A DNA stretch of 64,000 nt from Odobenus rosmarus divergens. Its lineage: Eukaryota; Chordata; Mammalia; Carnivora; Odobenidae. The stretch is from positions 2,804,389 to 2,868,388 of the forward strand of contig NW_004450397.1 in NCBI RefSeq assembly GCF_000321225.1, read 5' to 3'. Each line of letters begins with the position of its first letter. The first letter of the stretch is position 1. A program made the translations under genes and the position numbers. The notes below the pieces were generated by a model. That model saw nothing but the letters and a program-made list of their open reading frames with translations, ran no database searches and had not been told where the DNA came from. Shown here one piece after another: positions 36,965-48,245 of this stretch.

Positions 36965-37056
36965 CAGATTCTGGCTTAGGAAGTCTGGCTGGGGCCTGAC
37001 ATTTCTCATTTCTAACAAGCTCCCCAGTGATGCCCCTGCTGCTGGCCCTAAGATCA
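36965..37056 (+). mobile_element. MER5A fragment, sense, left part of a split copy
   Basis: 'gtctggctggggcctgacatttctcatttctaacaagctccccagtgatgcccctgctgctggccc' follows MER5A. The element appears to resume after the L1 with 'ccactttgattagcaa' at about 37565-37580, so the L1 split it. Confidence 0.7.
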
Positions 37057-37563
37057 TGGCATTTTATTTTATTTTATTGAAGTGTAGTTGACATCCAATA
37101 GATTATTTTCAGGTGTACCACATAGTGACTCGACATTTACATACATTACGAAATGATCACCACGCTAAGTCTAGTTACTATCTATCACCCCGTACAAACT
37201 TATCGCAATATTACTGACTATAGTCCCTGTGCTGTACTTTACATCCCCGTGACTTCTTTATTTTATGACTGCAAATTTGTACCTCTTACTCCCCTTCACC
37301 TACATTGCCCATTCCCCCACTCCACTCCTTCTGGCAATCACCACGTTGTTCTATGTATTTATGAGTCTGTTTCTGAATTTTGTTTTGTTTTGTTTTGGTT
37401 TGTTGTTTAGATTCCACATATAAGTCTGAGGTGTTTGTCTTTCTCTGACTTATTTCACTTAGCATAATTCCCTTTATATCCATCCGTGTTGTTGCAGCTT
37501 AATAGATGCAAGAAAAAAAAAAGCATTTGATGAAATTCAATACCCATTTATGATAAAACCCAT
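37057..37563 (-). mobile_element. L1 3' end, antisense, with a 5'-inverted ORF2 piece
   Basis: 37057-37500 is the reverse of an L1 3' end: A tail seen as 'ttttattttattttatt', 3' UTR, and ORF2-end sequence 'acttatttcacttagcataattcc'. From about 37504 the orientation flips: 'aaagcatttgatgaaattcaatacccatttatgataaaa' is + strand L1 ORF2 reverse-transcriptase sequence encoding KAFDEIQYPFMIK. This is the pattern left by twin priming. Confidence 0.75.
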
Positions 37564-37579
37564 GCCACTTTGATTAGCA

Positions 37580-38489
37580 ATTCTTAGAACTCATTCCCTA
37601 CACCACTTCCTTTTCTCCAAACATGCAACCTTTCCTTCACCATGGGTTCTATCCTCTCAGCCTATAGACAGGTACATCTCCCTGATCCTAAAAAAATCAA
37701 AATCAAAAATAAAAGGCTTCAAATTGAATGAATACATTCCAGCTCATGAAGTTCTTCCTCTTATCACATGGCCCACATCTCAACTTCTCTTCAAAACCAG
37801 GCTTCCTGAACGTGTAGTCTCTGTATTTTTTCCTCACATGTCACTTTGAAGCCCTCTTACATCCAGCTTCCTCCCCACAAGGACATGGAAGTTGCTTTGG
37901 CCTGGGGCATCCAGGACCTGCTGGATACTAAACACAACGTATACATTCAACTCATTTCATTCCACATCCCGGTAGCATCTGACTCCTTATTGAAACCGTC
38001 TTCTCTATTGACTTCCGATGCATCTTCTTATGTCACCCCTTAAGCCATTCATTCCCAGTCCTCTTCTGAGCTTTCCATTCTTTACTCGTGACTTAAACGT
38101 TAGTTCACTGGGGTTCCGCCAATAGTAACCTTCTCATTATTTATTCTCTCTCTTCCTAAGAGGCCACTTCCATGGATGCAATCACCATTTATATCTTGAA
38201 AACTTCTGAATTGATGCTTCCAGTTCAAATATCTCCCTTGATATCTCAACCCTTATACCCCACCACTTACTCTGACCTTATTATTAGCAAAGACATTTAA
38301 AACTCAGTATTCTAGAACTGAACTCTGGACCGTTCCCCTAAACTTACCTATCCTGCCTTACTTCTCTCAGTGAAAGATACCACCTACTATCCCCACATCA
38401 GCAAGGACTACAAACATTTTATTTCCTCTTCCATACTACTTACATCCATATTGTATCAATTCTACTTTCTTTAGTAACACCCTGGCTTT
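37580..38489. other. Unrecognised, CT-rich intronic sequence
   Basis: Compositionally like L2-derived DNA, but I could not align it to a family. No exon recognised. Confidence 0.3.
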
Positions 38490-38499
38490 ATTTGAAAGA

Positions 38500-38536
<37 letters not shown>

Positions 38537-38673
38537 CACAAGCAGGGAGCAGGAGAGGGAGAAGCAGACTCCCTGCTGAACAGGGAGCCCGACACGGGGC
38601 TCGATCCCAGGACCCTGTGATCATGACCTGAGCCGAAGTAGATGCCTAACCGACTGAGCCACCCAGGCGCCCC
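38490..38673 (-). mobile_element. Carnivore SINE (SINEC), antisense, tail converted to GT/GA repeat
   Basis: The body from 'gcacaagcagggagcagg' to 'gccacccaggcgcccc' is intact. The tail side is a GTGTGTGTGAGAGAGAG tract at about 38501-38536 with only a vestigial 'tttatttgaaagag'. Confidence 0.92.
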
Positions 38674-38784
38674 TCCCATTTCTTTTCTGGAGCAATTACT
38701 GTTCTTGCTCCCTCCAGGCCGAGTGCCTTCCAAAGCCACTCACACAGCAGTAGGAGCAGTCTGGTTCTAGCATAAATATGATGA

Positions 38785-39300
38785 TGCTACCCCACCACTC
38801 AACAACCTTTTAGTACTTGGTTCCGTGCTTTCAACAGTGAAATCCATTTTACTCCATGCAACTTAAAAGGTCTTCTGGGACCTGGCCACTGCCCTTCCTT
38901 CTCTTCCAGCTTCAGCTCCCTATACCCTTCCTAGGACCCTAAGCCCCAGCTACATGGAATTCCTTACAATTTTTTTTTCAATGAATCATAACCCCTTCTT
39001 ACTCATTCCACTAACTTACCTTAGAGTATCCTTTCCTATCCACCACTGCCACCCTGATTCTTCACCAGAATAGTTCCCAGTCATGCCACAAGATCAACTC
39101 AGTCTTCACATCTTCCAGGAAGCCTTCCTTGTCCTCAGTTTTGATTAGGCACCATAACATCCTATTTCTGTGTACTCGCCTCACTTCTGCTCAAGTGTAA
39201 GCTCTTTGAGAGTTTATGGGAATTGGTCTTATTATCACTGTATCTCTAGCAATTTGCACGTGGCCTTCAACAAATACTTTTGAATGAATAAATAAACTAT
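38785..39300 (+). mobile_element. L2 LINE 3' region, sense, to the 3' terminus
   Basis: L2 order: 'aaaaggtcttctgggacctggccactgcc', 'cttccaggaagccttccttgtcc', 'gtgtactcgcctcacttctgctcaagtgtaagctctttgag', 'caacaaatacttttgaatgaataaataa'. Confidence 0.8.
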
Positions 39301-40388
39301 CCTTAATAACTGATATCTGGCCATTGGCAATTCCTGGGAAGGCAGCAGATTCGGGGATATCTTTGAGATAAGACTGGCAATATTTGCACCTAACATGGAC
39401 TATCTGGATCCTTCTTCTCTCCACCCTCCCCACTTCTAAATGTTTCCCCTAAATTCAAGGAAAAAAATCACTTGCATAGGCAAGAATAAAATCAAGATTT
39501 CTAGACTCCCCAGGGGCAGGGGGTAGGGTGGTGGCAGGCAGGTCTTAAGTCTATAATTGTATTTTATTTGTTTGTTAGTGCATGAAACTATTTTCCTATT
39601 TTCAGAGAGCTCGACAGGCTCTTCGGTAATATTTTTTTCCATATAAAACCTCAGTAATTTTCCTACCTGGAAATAATTATTGGAGTCTAAAGTCCATTTA
39701 TGTTTATGATAAAAGGCCAGGGTCTCGAGCATGATCTGAATGACCATACAACATGTATTCTTGGAGAGAAAATTGCACCTCTGAGTGTCTCAGTACATCA
39801 GCAATGCAGAGAGTTCCTTCTAAAGTTCAGTTTTGGAGGTTGTTTATTCTGCAGCAATTCAAGCTTGGGCCAAACTGATTGTTTTTCTGGTTTAAATTGC
39901 ATTGTGGACCTCAAGGAAAAGAACATAAACAGTTGGCAAATTTATAGCCTTTAAACAAAATTGCCTTAACTTGAGGAGATTCCCTTAATATTGCTTATAA
40001 TTTTTTTTCCCTCTTTTTAAGAACTTTCTCATTTCATAGGAGTTCAGAGCATGAAATGTGACACACAGGATGTGCTTCAAGCTAAAGTTCTCCTAGAACA
40101 ATGACGACAATAACAACACAACAATCTTCTTAATGTAAATCCCTTATGCATTGGATACCACGAAGTATAGTTTAGATCCTGAAATGACAAATCTCAAATA
40201 ATGTTATTTCACTTTCCATCAACACTATAATTCTGTCAGCAAAACTAGCCTACTATAATCTTAGGCCAGGAATCTATACCAGAAGGACTTCCAGTAAATA
40301 TAAAATAACCTAGTTATTTTGGGAATAAGCTTCACTCCCTTTGTTCTCCAGCTTAATACCTTTGTCTACAATTTCAACCACCCTTTTG
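39301..40388. other. Unique intronic sequence, nothing recognised
   Basis: No repeat family or exon recognised. The 103- and 84-codon frames here lack domain features. Confidence 0.4.
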
Positions 40389-40460
40389 TTAATAACTCCC
40401 TTCTCTTTGCACCTGTCCTCACATGCCTGCCCAAACCCCGAAGCTGGAGAATAGCTAACA
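40389..40460 (+). repeat. Left arm of a perfect 72-bp inverted repeat
   Basis: Starts TTAATAACTCCC and ends GAATAGCTAACA. It is the exact reverse complement of 41441-41512, 72 of 72 bases by direct comparison. Its last bases merge smoothly into the antisense MIR on the right, so this arm is probably the original. Confidence 0.97.
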
Positions 40461-40635
40461 CTTCCAGAGTGCATACAATATGCTAACTATTCTCAGTACT
40501 TTGTGGGTATTAACTCACTTAATAATCACAACAATCCTAAGAGGTGGGTACTCCTACTGCTCCCAATTCACAGATGAGGAAACAGAGGCACAGAGAGAAT
40601 CAGTGACTTGCCCAAGGTCACAGGGCTATTCAGGG
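40449..40635 (-). mobile_element. MIR SINE, antisense
   Basis: 'ttaactcacttaataatcacaacaatcctaagaggtgggtactcctactgctccc', 'acagatgaggaaacagaggcacagagag' and 'gacttgcccaaggtcacaggg' follow the reverse MIR closely. Confidence 0.9.
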
Positions 40636-41440
40636 TTGACTGCCTGCCTGGGGCACTCTTCCTCGATATTGGCGAGGTCCAGTGGGGACGATTACACCAT
40701 CAAATTGGTACCATTACATGTGGTCACCATCCTCTTCTGGACCTTCCAACTGTTCAACAATTCCATTATGCTTCCTTAGTCAGCCTTCTCTTTCTCCCCA
40801 AAGACTGCCTCAATCCTTATTTCCTCACCTTCTCCCTCCACTCAGCAGATTAGCGCCCCCTCCTACTTCCTAGAGGAAATAGAAATTATCACAGAAACTC
40901 CTTCAGCCTTTTATTGCCTATTACCATGGAAGAGGTTCCCCATCTGCTATCTAAGACAGAATTCCACACTCTCTGGCATTCTCAGAGATTCTGTTCTATC
41001 AAGGATTCTTCCCACCCCTGTGACCCTGATTTTTTATATTCAACCTCTCCCCCCACCCCGTTTCTTCTCCACCACCATTTAAACATGTTTATCTCACTCA
41101 TCTTAAACCCTGGCCTCATAGAGGTACTGGCTGGACTCCATGTCTATATCCCCCTTCCCGCCCACCCATTCCTCCAATCTTCGTTGGCCTGACTTTGGCC
41201 TTCACTACTCCACAGAAGTTGCTCTTGTGAGTCACCAATAACCTTGTCTCTGCCCACATATCAGTTGTCCTCTCCACTGCATTTGACACTGCTGTCACCT
41301 ATCCTACCAGAAACATGTCCTTTCCTTTGCTTCTTTGATAACATGTACCACTATTTTTTCTCCTTCCTCTTTGAAGACTTCGTAAGTCACCTTGGTTGGT
41401 TCCAATTCCTTTGTCTGCTCCTTAAATGATGATGATTTAA

Positions 41441-41512
41441 TGTTAGCTATTCTCCAGCTTCGGGGTTTGGGCAGGCATGTGAGGACAGGTGCAAAGAGAA
41501 GGGAGTTATTAA
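41441..41512 (-). repeat. Right arm of the perfect 72-bp inverted repeat
   Basis: Starts TGTTAGCTATTCTCC and ends GGGAGTTATTAA. It breaks the L2 coding relic. TTAAATGA occurs on both sides (41422-41429 and 41509-41516), consistent with insertion using short homology. Probably an inverted copy of 40389-40460. Confidence 0.95.
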
Positions 41513-42027
41513 ATGAAGAGAGCCCTAGACTCTCTTCTTGTGCTACACCATGAGGTTTCCAGGGAAACCATGGCTACTCCCCTGGCTTCAATTACCATTC
41601 ATTTACCAGACACCCCCAACTCTCTCTGCCCAGCACAGTCAGTTCTGTTCTGCTATTCATCTCCACTTAGATGATTCATGTGTACATAAGCTCAAATTTC
41701 CTAACATTAACTACATTCTCTTTCCCCTTTCCCCAAATTCTGTTTGTTCATCAGTGTCCCATATCCTTACTTAAATCATCTTCTACTTTATTTCACGCAT
41801 TTGGTCTACCACCAAATCATGTTGATTCCACCTCCTAAATACTGCTCAAATTCACTCTTTGCTCTCTATTGCCCGGGCCACCACCCTAGTCCAGAGCACG
41901 ATTCTCTTTGCCTGGACTAATTCAAGAACTGATTAAATTGGTCTACTTTCTGCAACAGGGCCCTCACCTCTGCTCAACTCATCATCCACATTGAAGCCAG
42001 TGTACACTATTTAAAAAGCAAATCTGA

Positions 42028-42214
42028 AGGGCTCCTGGGTGGCTCAGTTGGTTGAGCGACTGCCTTCGGCTCAGGTCATGATCCTGGAGTCCCGGGATCG
42101 AGTCCCGCATCGGGCTCCCTGCTCAGCAGGGAGTCTGCTTCTCCCTCTGACCCTCTTCCTCTCGTGCTCTCTCTCATTCTCTCTCTCTCAAATAAATAAA
42201 ATCTTTAAAAAAAA
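42028..42214 (+). mobile_element. Carnivore SINE (SINEC), sense, inside an L2
   Basis: Head 'gggctcctgggtggctcagttgg', A tail, perfect 15-bp target copies AAAAAGCAAATCTGA at 42013-42027 and 42215-42229. Confidence 0.96.
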
Positions 42215-42560
42215 AAAAAGCAAATCTGATGATATCTTGGTTTTGATTGCCCTTTAGATGCAATCCAAAATCCAAAATATAGTTCAAAAAAAAAAAAACA
42301 CACTAAGAACTAGCTCCTACCTATGTCTCTATTTTTGTCCTTGATCCTCCCTCTCATTGATTCTCTGCAGAATCTCAAATGCTTACCTATGCACCAAGCT
42401 TTTATTGCACTTAGGAGCTGATCATATGTCACTCCTTTGTCCCTTCCTCCCATTATCACCCATCACTTCCTTAAGGCACTCTTCTCTGACTGCTAGACTA
42501 GATTAAATCCCCTTAGTAGGTGTACTCTTCACTTCATTTTTTCATAAACTTTATCCCATT

Positions 42561-43634
42561 ATTTATATTCAAGATCTACTCATGCTATATGCATTTAAGA
42601 AGGAAATGTCTATCTGGTGGACATATTTCTAGACTAAAATGTTTCCAGACTAGACTCTCATTATACTATTTATTTTTACTAATCTTGTCATCATTTCTGT
42701 GTCATAGTTATTAGCTATCTAGATGGACATTAAAGAAAATGTCACTTTGTTACTTCATTTACCCATGGCATGTCTAATAATACATTGCTTTGAAAATCAT
42801 GGAAATGTCAGTCGGGCATCTTTGGTCATATAACCCAATAATGAAATAATCTGCCCATCATCTTTTTTTCCAGTTGCAAGGCATTTTGTGTCTTCAAACA
42901 TAGAGAATGAAAATGGAAAGTTTTCTCTTTACCTCCATTATGAAATGTGATGTGTGTGTGTGTTGTGATGCTCACTTTGTTGATAAGCATACCCCCCCAC
43001 TGTCTTATGCCCCTCTCCCCAACAAGGATGTGACTTCCATTTTAGTGTGTTCACTCAAGCATATTATTTTAAGGAAATGAAAATAGGTTTGTGATTTTCA
43101 AAGATACTAAATTAGCTGTCAGAAGTAGAAAGTTTGTTGCTTAAAGAAATTTTATTTTTTTATATGAAAGTTGGACAAAACTGAGTAATATAAGCTTTTC
43201 TAACCTGTTTCTATCCCAAAGATAAACATATACTATTTTCTTTCCAGTGATAACCAACTTGTTTTTTGTGGAAAGAGAGGTCATTAAAGCAACCAAAATG
43301 GTTCCAAATGCCAAGTTTCACACACGATTCTTTGATTCTCAAAGCTGTCATGGGGTAAAAATCACACTTATCAAAGAAACACGATAATGACAGCTCAGAG
43401 GCTGTGCTGAAACTTGAAAGTAATTGAACCATTTAACCACCATTTACTTGCTCAAAATTTCTCCTCAGGAATGACCCCATGGCTAAAAGCCCATGTTCTT
43501 GTAGCATGATGAATTCATTGCTTTTAGGATGAGCTCAGTCTATTTTGAGGCATCTTCCAAAACTCAGACTAATTATGCTATCTTCCTGGTGCCCAATAGT
43601 AAGGTTTTTATCCAAGGTCTCCCTTATTCTAAAG
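42561..43634. other. Unique intronic sequence, nothing recognised
   Basis: Short TG run near 42953. Otherwise nothing recognised. Confidence 0.4.
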
Positions 43635-43813
43635 TAGTGGTTCTCAAATGTTAGCCTGCATCAAAATCACCTGAAATGTTTGTTAAAACACAGATTGTGG
43701 GTTCCATAGCCAAAGGTTCTGATTCAGCCCACATCTGGCATGGCTGGAAAATTTGCATTTCAAAGATGTTCCCAATGATGCTGATGATCAAGGGCCCACA
43801 CAGAGAATCCTTG
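43635..43813 (+). mobile_element. MER5A hAT-Charlie element, sense
   Basis: 'tagtggttctcaaatgttagcctgcatcaaaatcacctg', 'gtttgttaaaacacagattgtggg', 'ggttctgattcag', 'aaatttgcatttcaaagatgttcccaatgatgctgatgat' and the end 'cacacagagaatccttg' match MER5A end to end. Confidence 0.9.
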
Positions 43814-44689
43814 TCCTGAAAATATACCCTTTTCCACAACACCTAGCATTCTTTCCTACCAGATTTATGTAAATGATAGTTTCCTCTGGGCCATTACTAA
43901 CACCTTGTGATCCTCTTGTAATTCCTCAATGCTGGTACTAATAGAAACATCATGAAAGCCACACGTGTCATTTTAGGTTTTCTAAATTTAATTTTAAATT
44001 TAAACAACTTTAATTTTTTTTTAATTAGCCACTTTAGAAAAGTAAAAAAGGGATGAATTTTAATAATATATTTTATTGAACTCAATATACCCCCAAATAT
44101 TTTCCTCGACAGGTAATCGACATAGTAAATATTAATGAGCTATTTTACTTGTTTTTTTCTTATGTTCAAAGACATATTAAATCTTTGAAATCTGATATTT
44201 CTTACACTTTCAGCACATCTCATTTTGGGCTAGCCACATTTCCAGTGTCCCCTAGGCACATGTGGCTAGTGGCTACTGTAATAAACAGCACAGCCATAAA
44301 ACTTTTAGATTCAAGAAAACGAATATTAAGAGTTCTGTTTGGTCTACCCCTTTCTATGACTTTCACTACATTTCCTAACCTCTAAATGGGGCCTGTCTGC
44401 TGCATTATCAATTTATAGCAGGTTTTAAGGGGAAAAAAAGAACCATTACATCATTAAATGTACACATTGATTTTAAAATGCAATGTCAATGTAAGAATTC
44501 TCTGTTTTTATACATAGAACCATGATGCACTTGCACAGATCATGATGCACTTGCTTTTCTCCTGCCTCTTTGTCTTAGACATCTCCTCCCCCATCAGCAA
44601 TCCCTGCCTCTGGCAAGATAATCCATGTTAACAATGTAGTATTGGTACTCCTTTATTTTTCCTCTATTTGCATATAATCCTATAGCAAC
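43814..44689. other. AT-rich unique intronic sequence
   Basis: Contains a 20-bp-period direct repeat of CATGATGCACTTGC at 44521-44534 and 44541-44554. Nothing else recognised. Confidence 0.4.
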
Positions 44690-44925
44690 ATACAAACAGA
44701 AGTTTATCTAGATTTGTTTTATTAAAATAGGATCATATTGTACCCACCTCTCTGTATAATGCCTTTCTTACTCAATAACTCAAGAAAATCTCTGCAAGTC
44801 AGCTGGAGGTTGTAATTCATTCTTTTTAATGGCTACAGAAGAGTATGGAGCAGCTCACATAATTTATTCAATATGTCCATTAGCAAGCATTTATACTTAC
44901 CTTGTTTTTGTTTTTAAGAAAAATG
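44690..44925 (-). mobile_element. Old L1 fragment, antisense
   Basis: 'aaataggatcatattgtacccacctctctgtataatgcctttc', 'cattctttttaatggctacagaagagtatgg' and 'ttattcaatatgtccattagcaagcattt' follow the antisense ancient L1 series also seen at 5280-5745. Confidence 0.6.
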
Positions 44926-45326
44926 CTGTAAAAGACTGAATAGATGATAGACAGATGGATGGAAGGACAGCGAGATAATTTAGAAATTTAGAGATATATA
45001 TAGCTATCATTGCCTACTCTGTCTTTTACTATGCAATCTTTGTTATCCTTTAACTTAGACTTTCTCCCACCATATCTGGGCCCTTTCTTTCCAAAAAAAC
45101 AAAACCAGTTATCATTAGCAGTCCAAACAGACCATTTTAAATCATTTTTCTAATGAACCCTTCCACAGTCAACAGCTCGCTCAAACTAATAGATCTTCCC
45201 TAATTCTCCCCAGTGATACTCTTTATTCAGGTGTTCTTTTCATCCATCTAACTTCCTGGTAAATAGTAAACAAGCCTGGGGAAAATTCATGTAGAAATGA
45301 TTTTATTGTTATATGCTCACTTACTT

Positions 45327-45368
45327 CACACACACACAAAAATTATATATATATATATATATATAATT
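45327..45368. repeat. CA / AT microsatellite
   Basis: CACACACACA, then AAAAATT and about ten AT units. Confidence 0.9.
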
Positions 45369-45504
45369 TGGCATTAATAAGATTAATTTCTTCACTGATG
45401 TTCTAATTTTTTTTAATTAGGCTAACAATCAAAGGTGCTGGAATTCATATCCCACCCAAAGTAGCCTAGACTGTAACTCAGGTAATAATAATAATTAGCA
45501 TGAT

Positions 45505-45730
45505 AAACAAATAGCAACATTTATTGAGTATTAGTATGTGACAGGCACCGTTCTAAGTAGTTTACATGTATTAATTCATTTGTTTTTTCAAAATCTCCAT
45601 AAGATAGGTACACTCATTTCAGTATTGTTCCCACTTTACAGCTGGGGACCCTGAGATCATACCTCCAGTAAATGGCAGAAATAGGATTGAAACATAGAGG
45701 GTATGACTCAAGGCCTAATCTCCTTACCTG
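45505..45730 (-). mobile_element. MIR SINE, near full length, antisense
   Basis: 'caacatttattgagtattagtatgtgacaggcaccgttctaagtag' through 'aatggcagaaataggattgaaac' in reverse MIR order. Confidence 0.88.
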
Positions 45731-45764
45731 GTAAATAAGTAAGTAGTAAATCATCTCATCTCCT

Positions 45765-45880
45765 CTCTCTGTGAACCTCAGTGCCCTCACCTGTCAAATA
45801 GGTACACTAACCTCAGTTCCTCCTAACTTTAGGACTGCTGAGAAGAAATATGGAAGTTATCTGAAAACCACTGAATGCTC
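45765..45880 (+). mobile_element. MIR SINE fragment, sense
   Basis: 'gtgaacctcagtgccctcacctgtcaaataggtacactaacctc' matches the MIR core. Confidence 0.65.
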
Positions 45881-47322
45881 TAACAAGGGGAGGGAGTCTT
45901 ATTGCAGCTTGGAAAATTGAGGAGGACTATTTCATCATTTGAAACAAAAACTGAGCAGATAAAATGTCTTATACAATAGCAAATTAAGCCATGTTCTGAC
46001 CATACCTTCTTCTGAAGGTGAGCCTGGACATGTATGTCCCACTAATACAGGATGTGAACTAAGCCTGATTCCCCCAGCCTGCTGATGTGCCCGAAATGAG
46101 AGAGCAGCCAACCTTTACCCTATTGTGTAGCTTGACCACGTCCTTCCTCTCTCCATTCCGCTCCTTGCATTTTACTTAATTGGAGCACCGGGCTATAAAT
46201 CTTACATACTTAAGGACCAGAAAACTCTCCGGAGCTCTCACACTGAAATTTGTGTGGGAGTTCAGCGATATTGAATTTTCAAATAAAATGATTAACAGGC
46301 ACCTCTAGGGCAGCCTCAGAGAAAACAATCCTTCCTGAATCTTGCCACCTTAATCTGAGGAAGCTTTTTGTTCTAAGGTTTAATAAAATGGCTGGAAAGT
46401 AACGTAGCGCTGGGTGACTAAAAGCAGGCAGAGAGAGGCACTGCATTCTCCAGGCTGGAAACTCCCTTCAGGGACTAACTGCTCTTTGTCCAGGCCTGAC
46501 CAGGCTACTGGGACATGATACTGGGGAGGTTTCAGTCACTTAAATTTTAACTGCAATCAGCTCCCATTACTATTTTTCTTAAGAAACATTTTCTCCAAGA
46601 TTGTAATAGTTGGAAATGGGTGTACACCTGATCAGAAAGCCTATTTGCTTTTCCATAGCATAATAACATCTATCAGACTTCATGAAGCAGAGAATTAAAA
46701 TCAGTTAAAAGAACATAATCCAATCCAATTCTATCCACAGACTGAGACCTACAAGCCTACTATTTGCTGAAACACTGATTTAGATGCCCTACCAAAGAAA
46801 TATAGAATGTTTATGGCCTCACACAATAGGAATCTGCCTCATTTATGCAGCAGGAAGATCATTTACAACCAATTTCTAAAAGACACCAAGCGTCCATACT
46901 AAATTTTCAAATCAAGGCCAGAAATTGCAATACTCAAAAGGAGACCATTAAGCAATATGAAGTTGTTGTCAGAAGGAGGATTTTCAGGGGCGCCATACCA
47001 ATTTATAAGCTGGAAGCATCTATAAAGTGGTCATGACCAGCCTGGTTTTCCTAGTCTCTGGGAAGAAGGAGGCTCGGCGGTAAAGAGGATCTGGGTTGAC
47101 AAGCAACAAGGACTGGGCATCTCCTACTGAGATGTGTCAGTGCCAGCCTGGCTGCCTTCCGAGATGATCGCTAGAACCACACTGCCTCCTCAGCCAGATC
47201 TGCTGCTCGAGAGCAATTCCCACTTCGCAGTTATGGAGAAGAGGTTGAATAAAGCTGCTGGAGGGGCCGCTTCTCTGCTCCAAATCTTCCCCTTTACATT
47301 CACCCTTTTGCCTATTTACCCC

Positions 47323-47325
<3 letters not shown>
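45881..47325. other. Repeat-poor unique intronic sequence
   Basis: No transposon or exon recognised. GC content rises around 46400-47250. Candidate place for conserved non-coding DNA. Confidence 0.4.

Positions 47326-47364
<39 letters not shown>
47326..47364. repeat. CA microsatellite, about 19 units
   Basis: Uninterrupted (AC)n. It produces artificial CVCVC/HTHTH open frames on both strands. Confidence 0.97.
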
Positions 47365-47365
<1 letters not shown>

Positions 47366-47514
47366 TCTACCCGCACCCCCGCCCCCAACGGAAAACAGGA
47401 ATTTAAATATACTAGCCTTTTCTCTCTGATATGTCCCACAACATCCCAAATGCTATTAAAACTTGGAGGCAATGAAAAGTAGCTCCTACTCACAGAAAAG
47501 ACTGACTTCTGGGA

Positions 47515-47670
47515 TGGAGCACAGCAACATGGCTGTGCATCCCAGTTCCATTCCTTAGCAGATGTGTGGCTTTCTCAAAGTCACTTGAAACATTTCTAGG
47601 TCTCATTGTCTCTCTTATAAAACAAACAAAATAGTACTTCATGTGAGGAAGAAATAAGGCTGTTCATGAA
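47515..47670 (+). mobile_element. MIR SINE, sense
   Basis: 'cagatgtgtggctttctcaaagtcacttgaaacatttctaggtctcattgtctctcttataaaac' follows MIR. Confidence 0.7.
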
Positions 47671-47884
47671 AATTCTTAAGAAGAATTCAAAAAAGTATTA
47701 ACTGAATTCAGTCACGTCACCTGGATCTGGATTTTGTCCGAGTTCCCTGTGACAGAAAGCTGGGAGTCAGGAACAGGAGTGTTAGATTCTGACTGACATT
47801 GGAGAAAATAACAGTACACATAAAGAAAGACTCCTCAAGGAAAGTAGTCAACCAGGGGTCAGAATAGGGGAGCTGAAATGTAAG

Positions 47885-48050
47885 CTCTCCTGCTGTGTGT
47901 TCTCTGCCTTTTGTTAAGTCCCTTAATCTCTCCGAGGCTTACTTCCCTCACCTGTGCAATGGGATTTATGATAATGACCTTACAGCATTAGGGTGAATAT
48001 GAAATAAGAAAACACATATAAACATACTCTGTAAACTATAAAGAATTTTC
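47885..48050 (+). mobile_element. MIR SINE, sense
   Basis: 'gttaagtcccttaatctctccgaggcttacttccctcacctgtgcaatgggatttatgataatgacc' follows MIR. Confidence 0.78.
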
Positions 48051-48139
48051 CCACTCTTGGTCTGGGCCTCAACTACACAATCTTGTTTACTTTCTTCAGG
48101 GACTGACTTGAAACGGCCATGTTTGTTTTTGTGCTTTGT

Positions 48140-48245
48140 ATTGGATTCACCCCCACTAGATTATCAACTCCTGAAGGCAGAAACATTGTCTTATTAACAC
48201 CTATATCACTGGTGTTTAGAGCAATATTGTTCCGAATATTTATTT
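48140..48245 (+). mobile_element. L2 3'-end fragment, sense
   Basis: 'tagattatcaactcctgaaggcagaaacattgtcttatt..ctatatcactggtgtttagagca' is the L2 3' region. Confidence 0.65.

Larger units (their letters stand above)
40990..42560 (+). mobile_element. Long decayed L2 LINE (reverse transcriptase to 3' region), sense
   Basis: 'tcagttgtcctctccactgcatttgacactgctgtc' near 41265-41300 encodes a relic of SAAFDTVDH. About 630 bases later 'tttgcctggactaattcaag' sits where L2 has the DYCNSLL motif ('cacctggactactgcaatag'). 3'-region blocks follow ('gatgcaatccaaaatccaaaatatag', 'gcactcttctctgactgc'). It is interrupted by the inverted-repeat arm at 41441-41512 and a SINE at 42028-42214. The relic is not functional. 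Confidence 0.6.

Noticed and set aside
47137..47493. Cysteine-rich CVCVC open frame on the - strand
   Set aside because: It is a translation of the CA microsatellite at 47326-47364.
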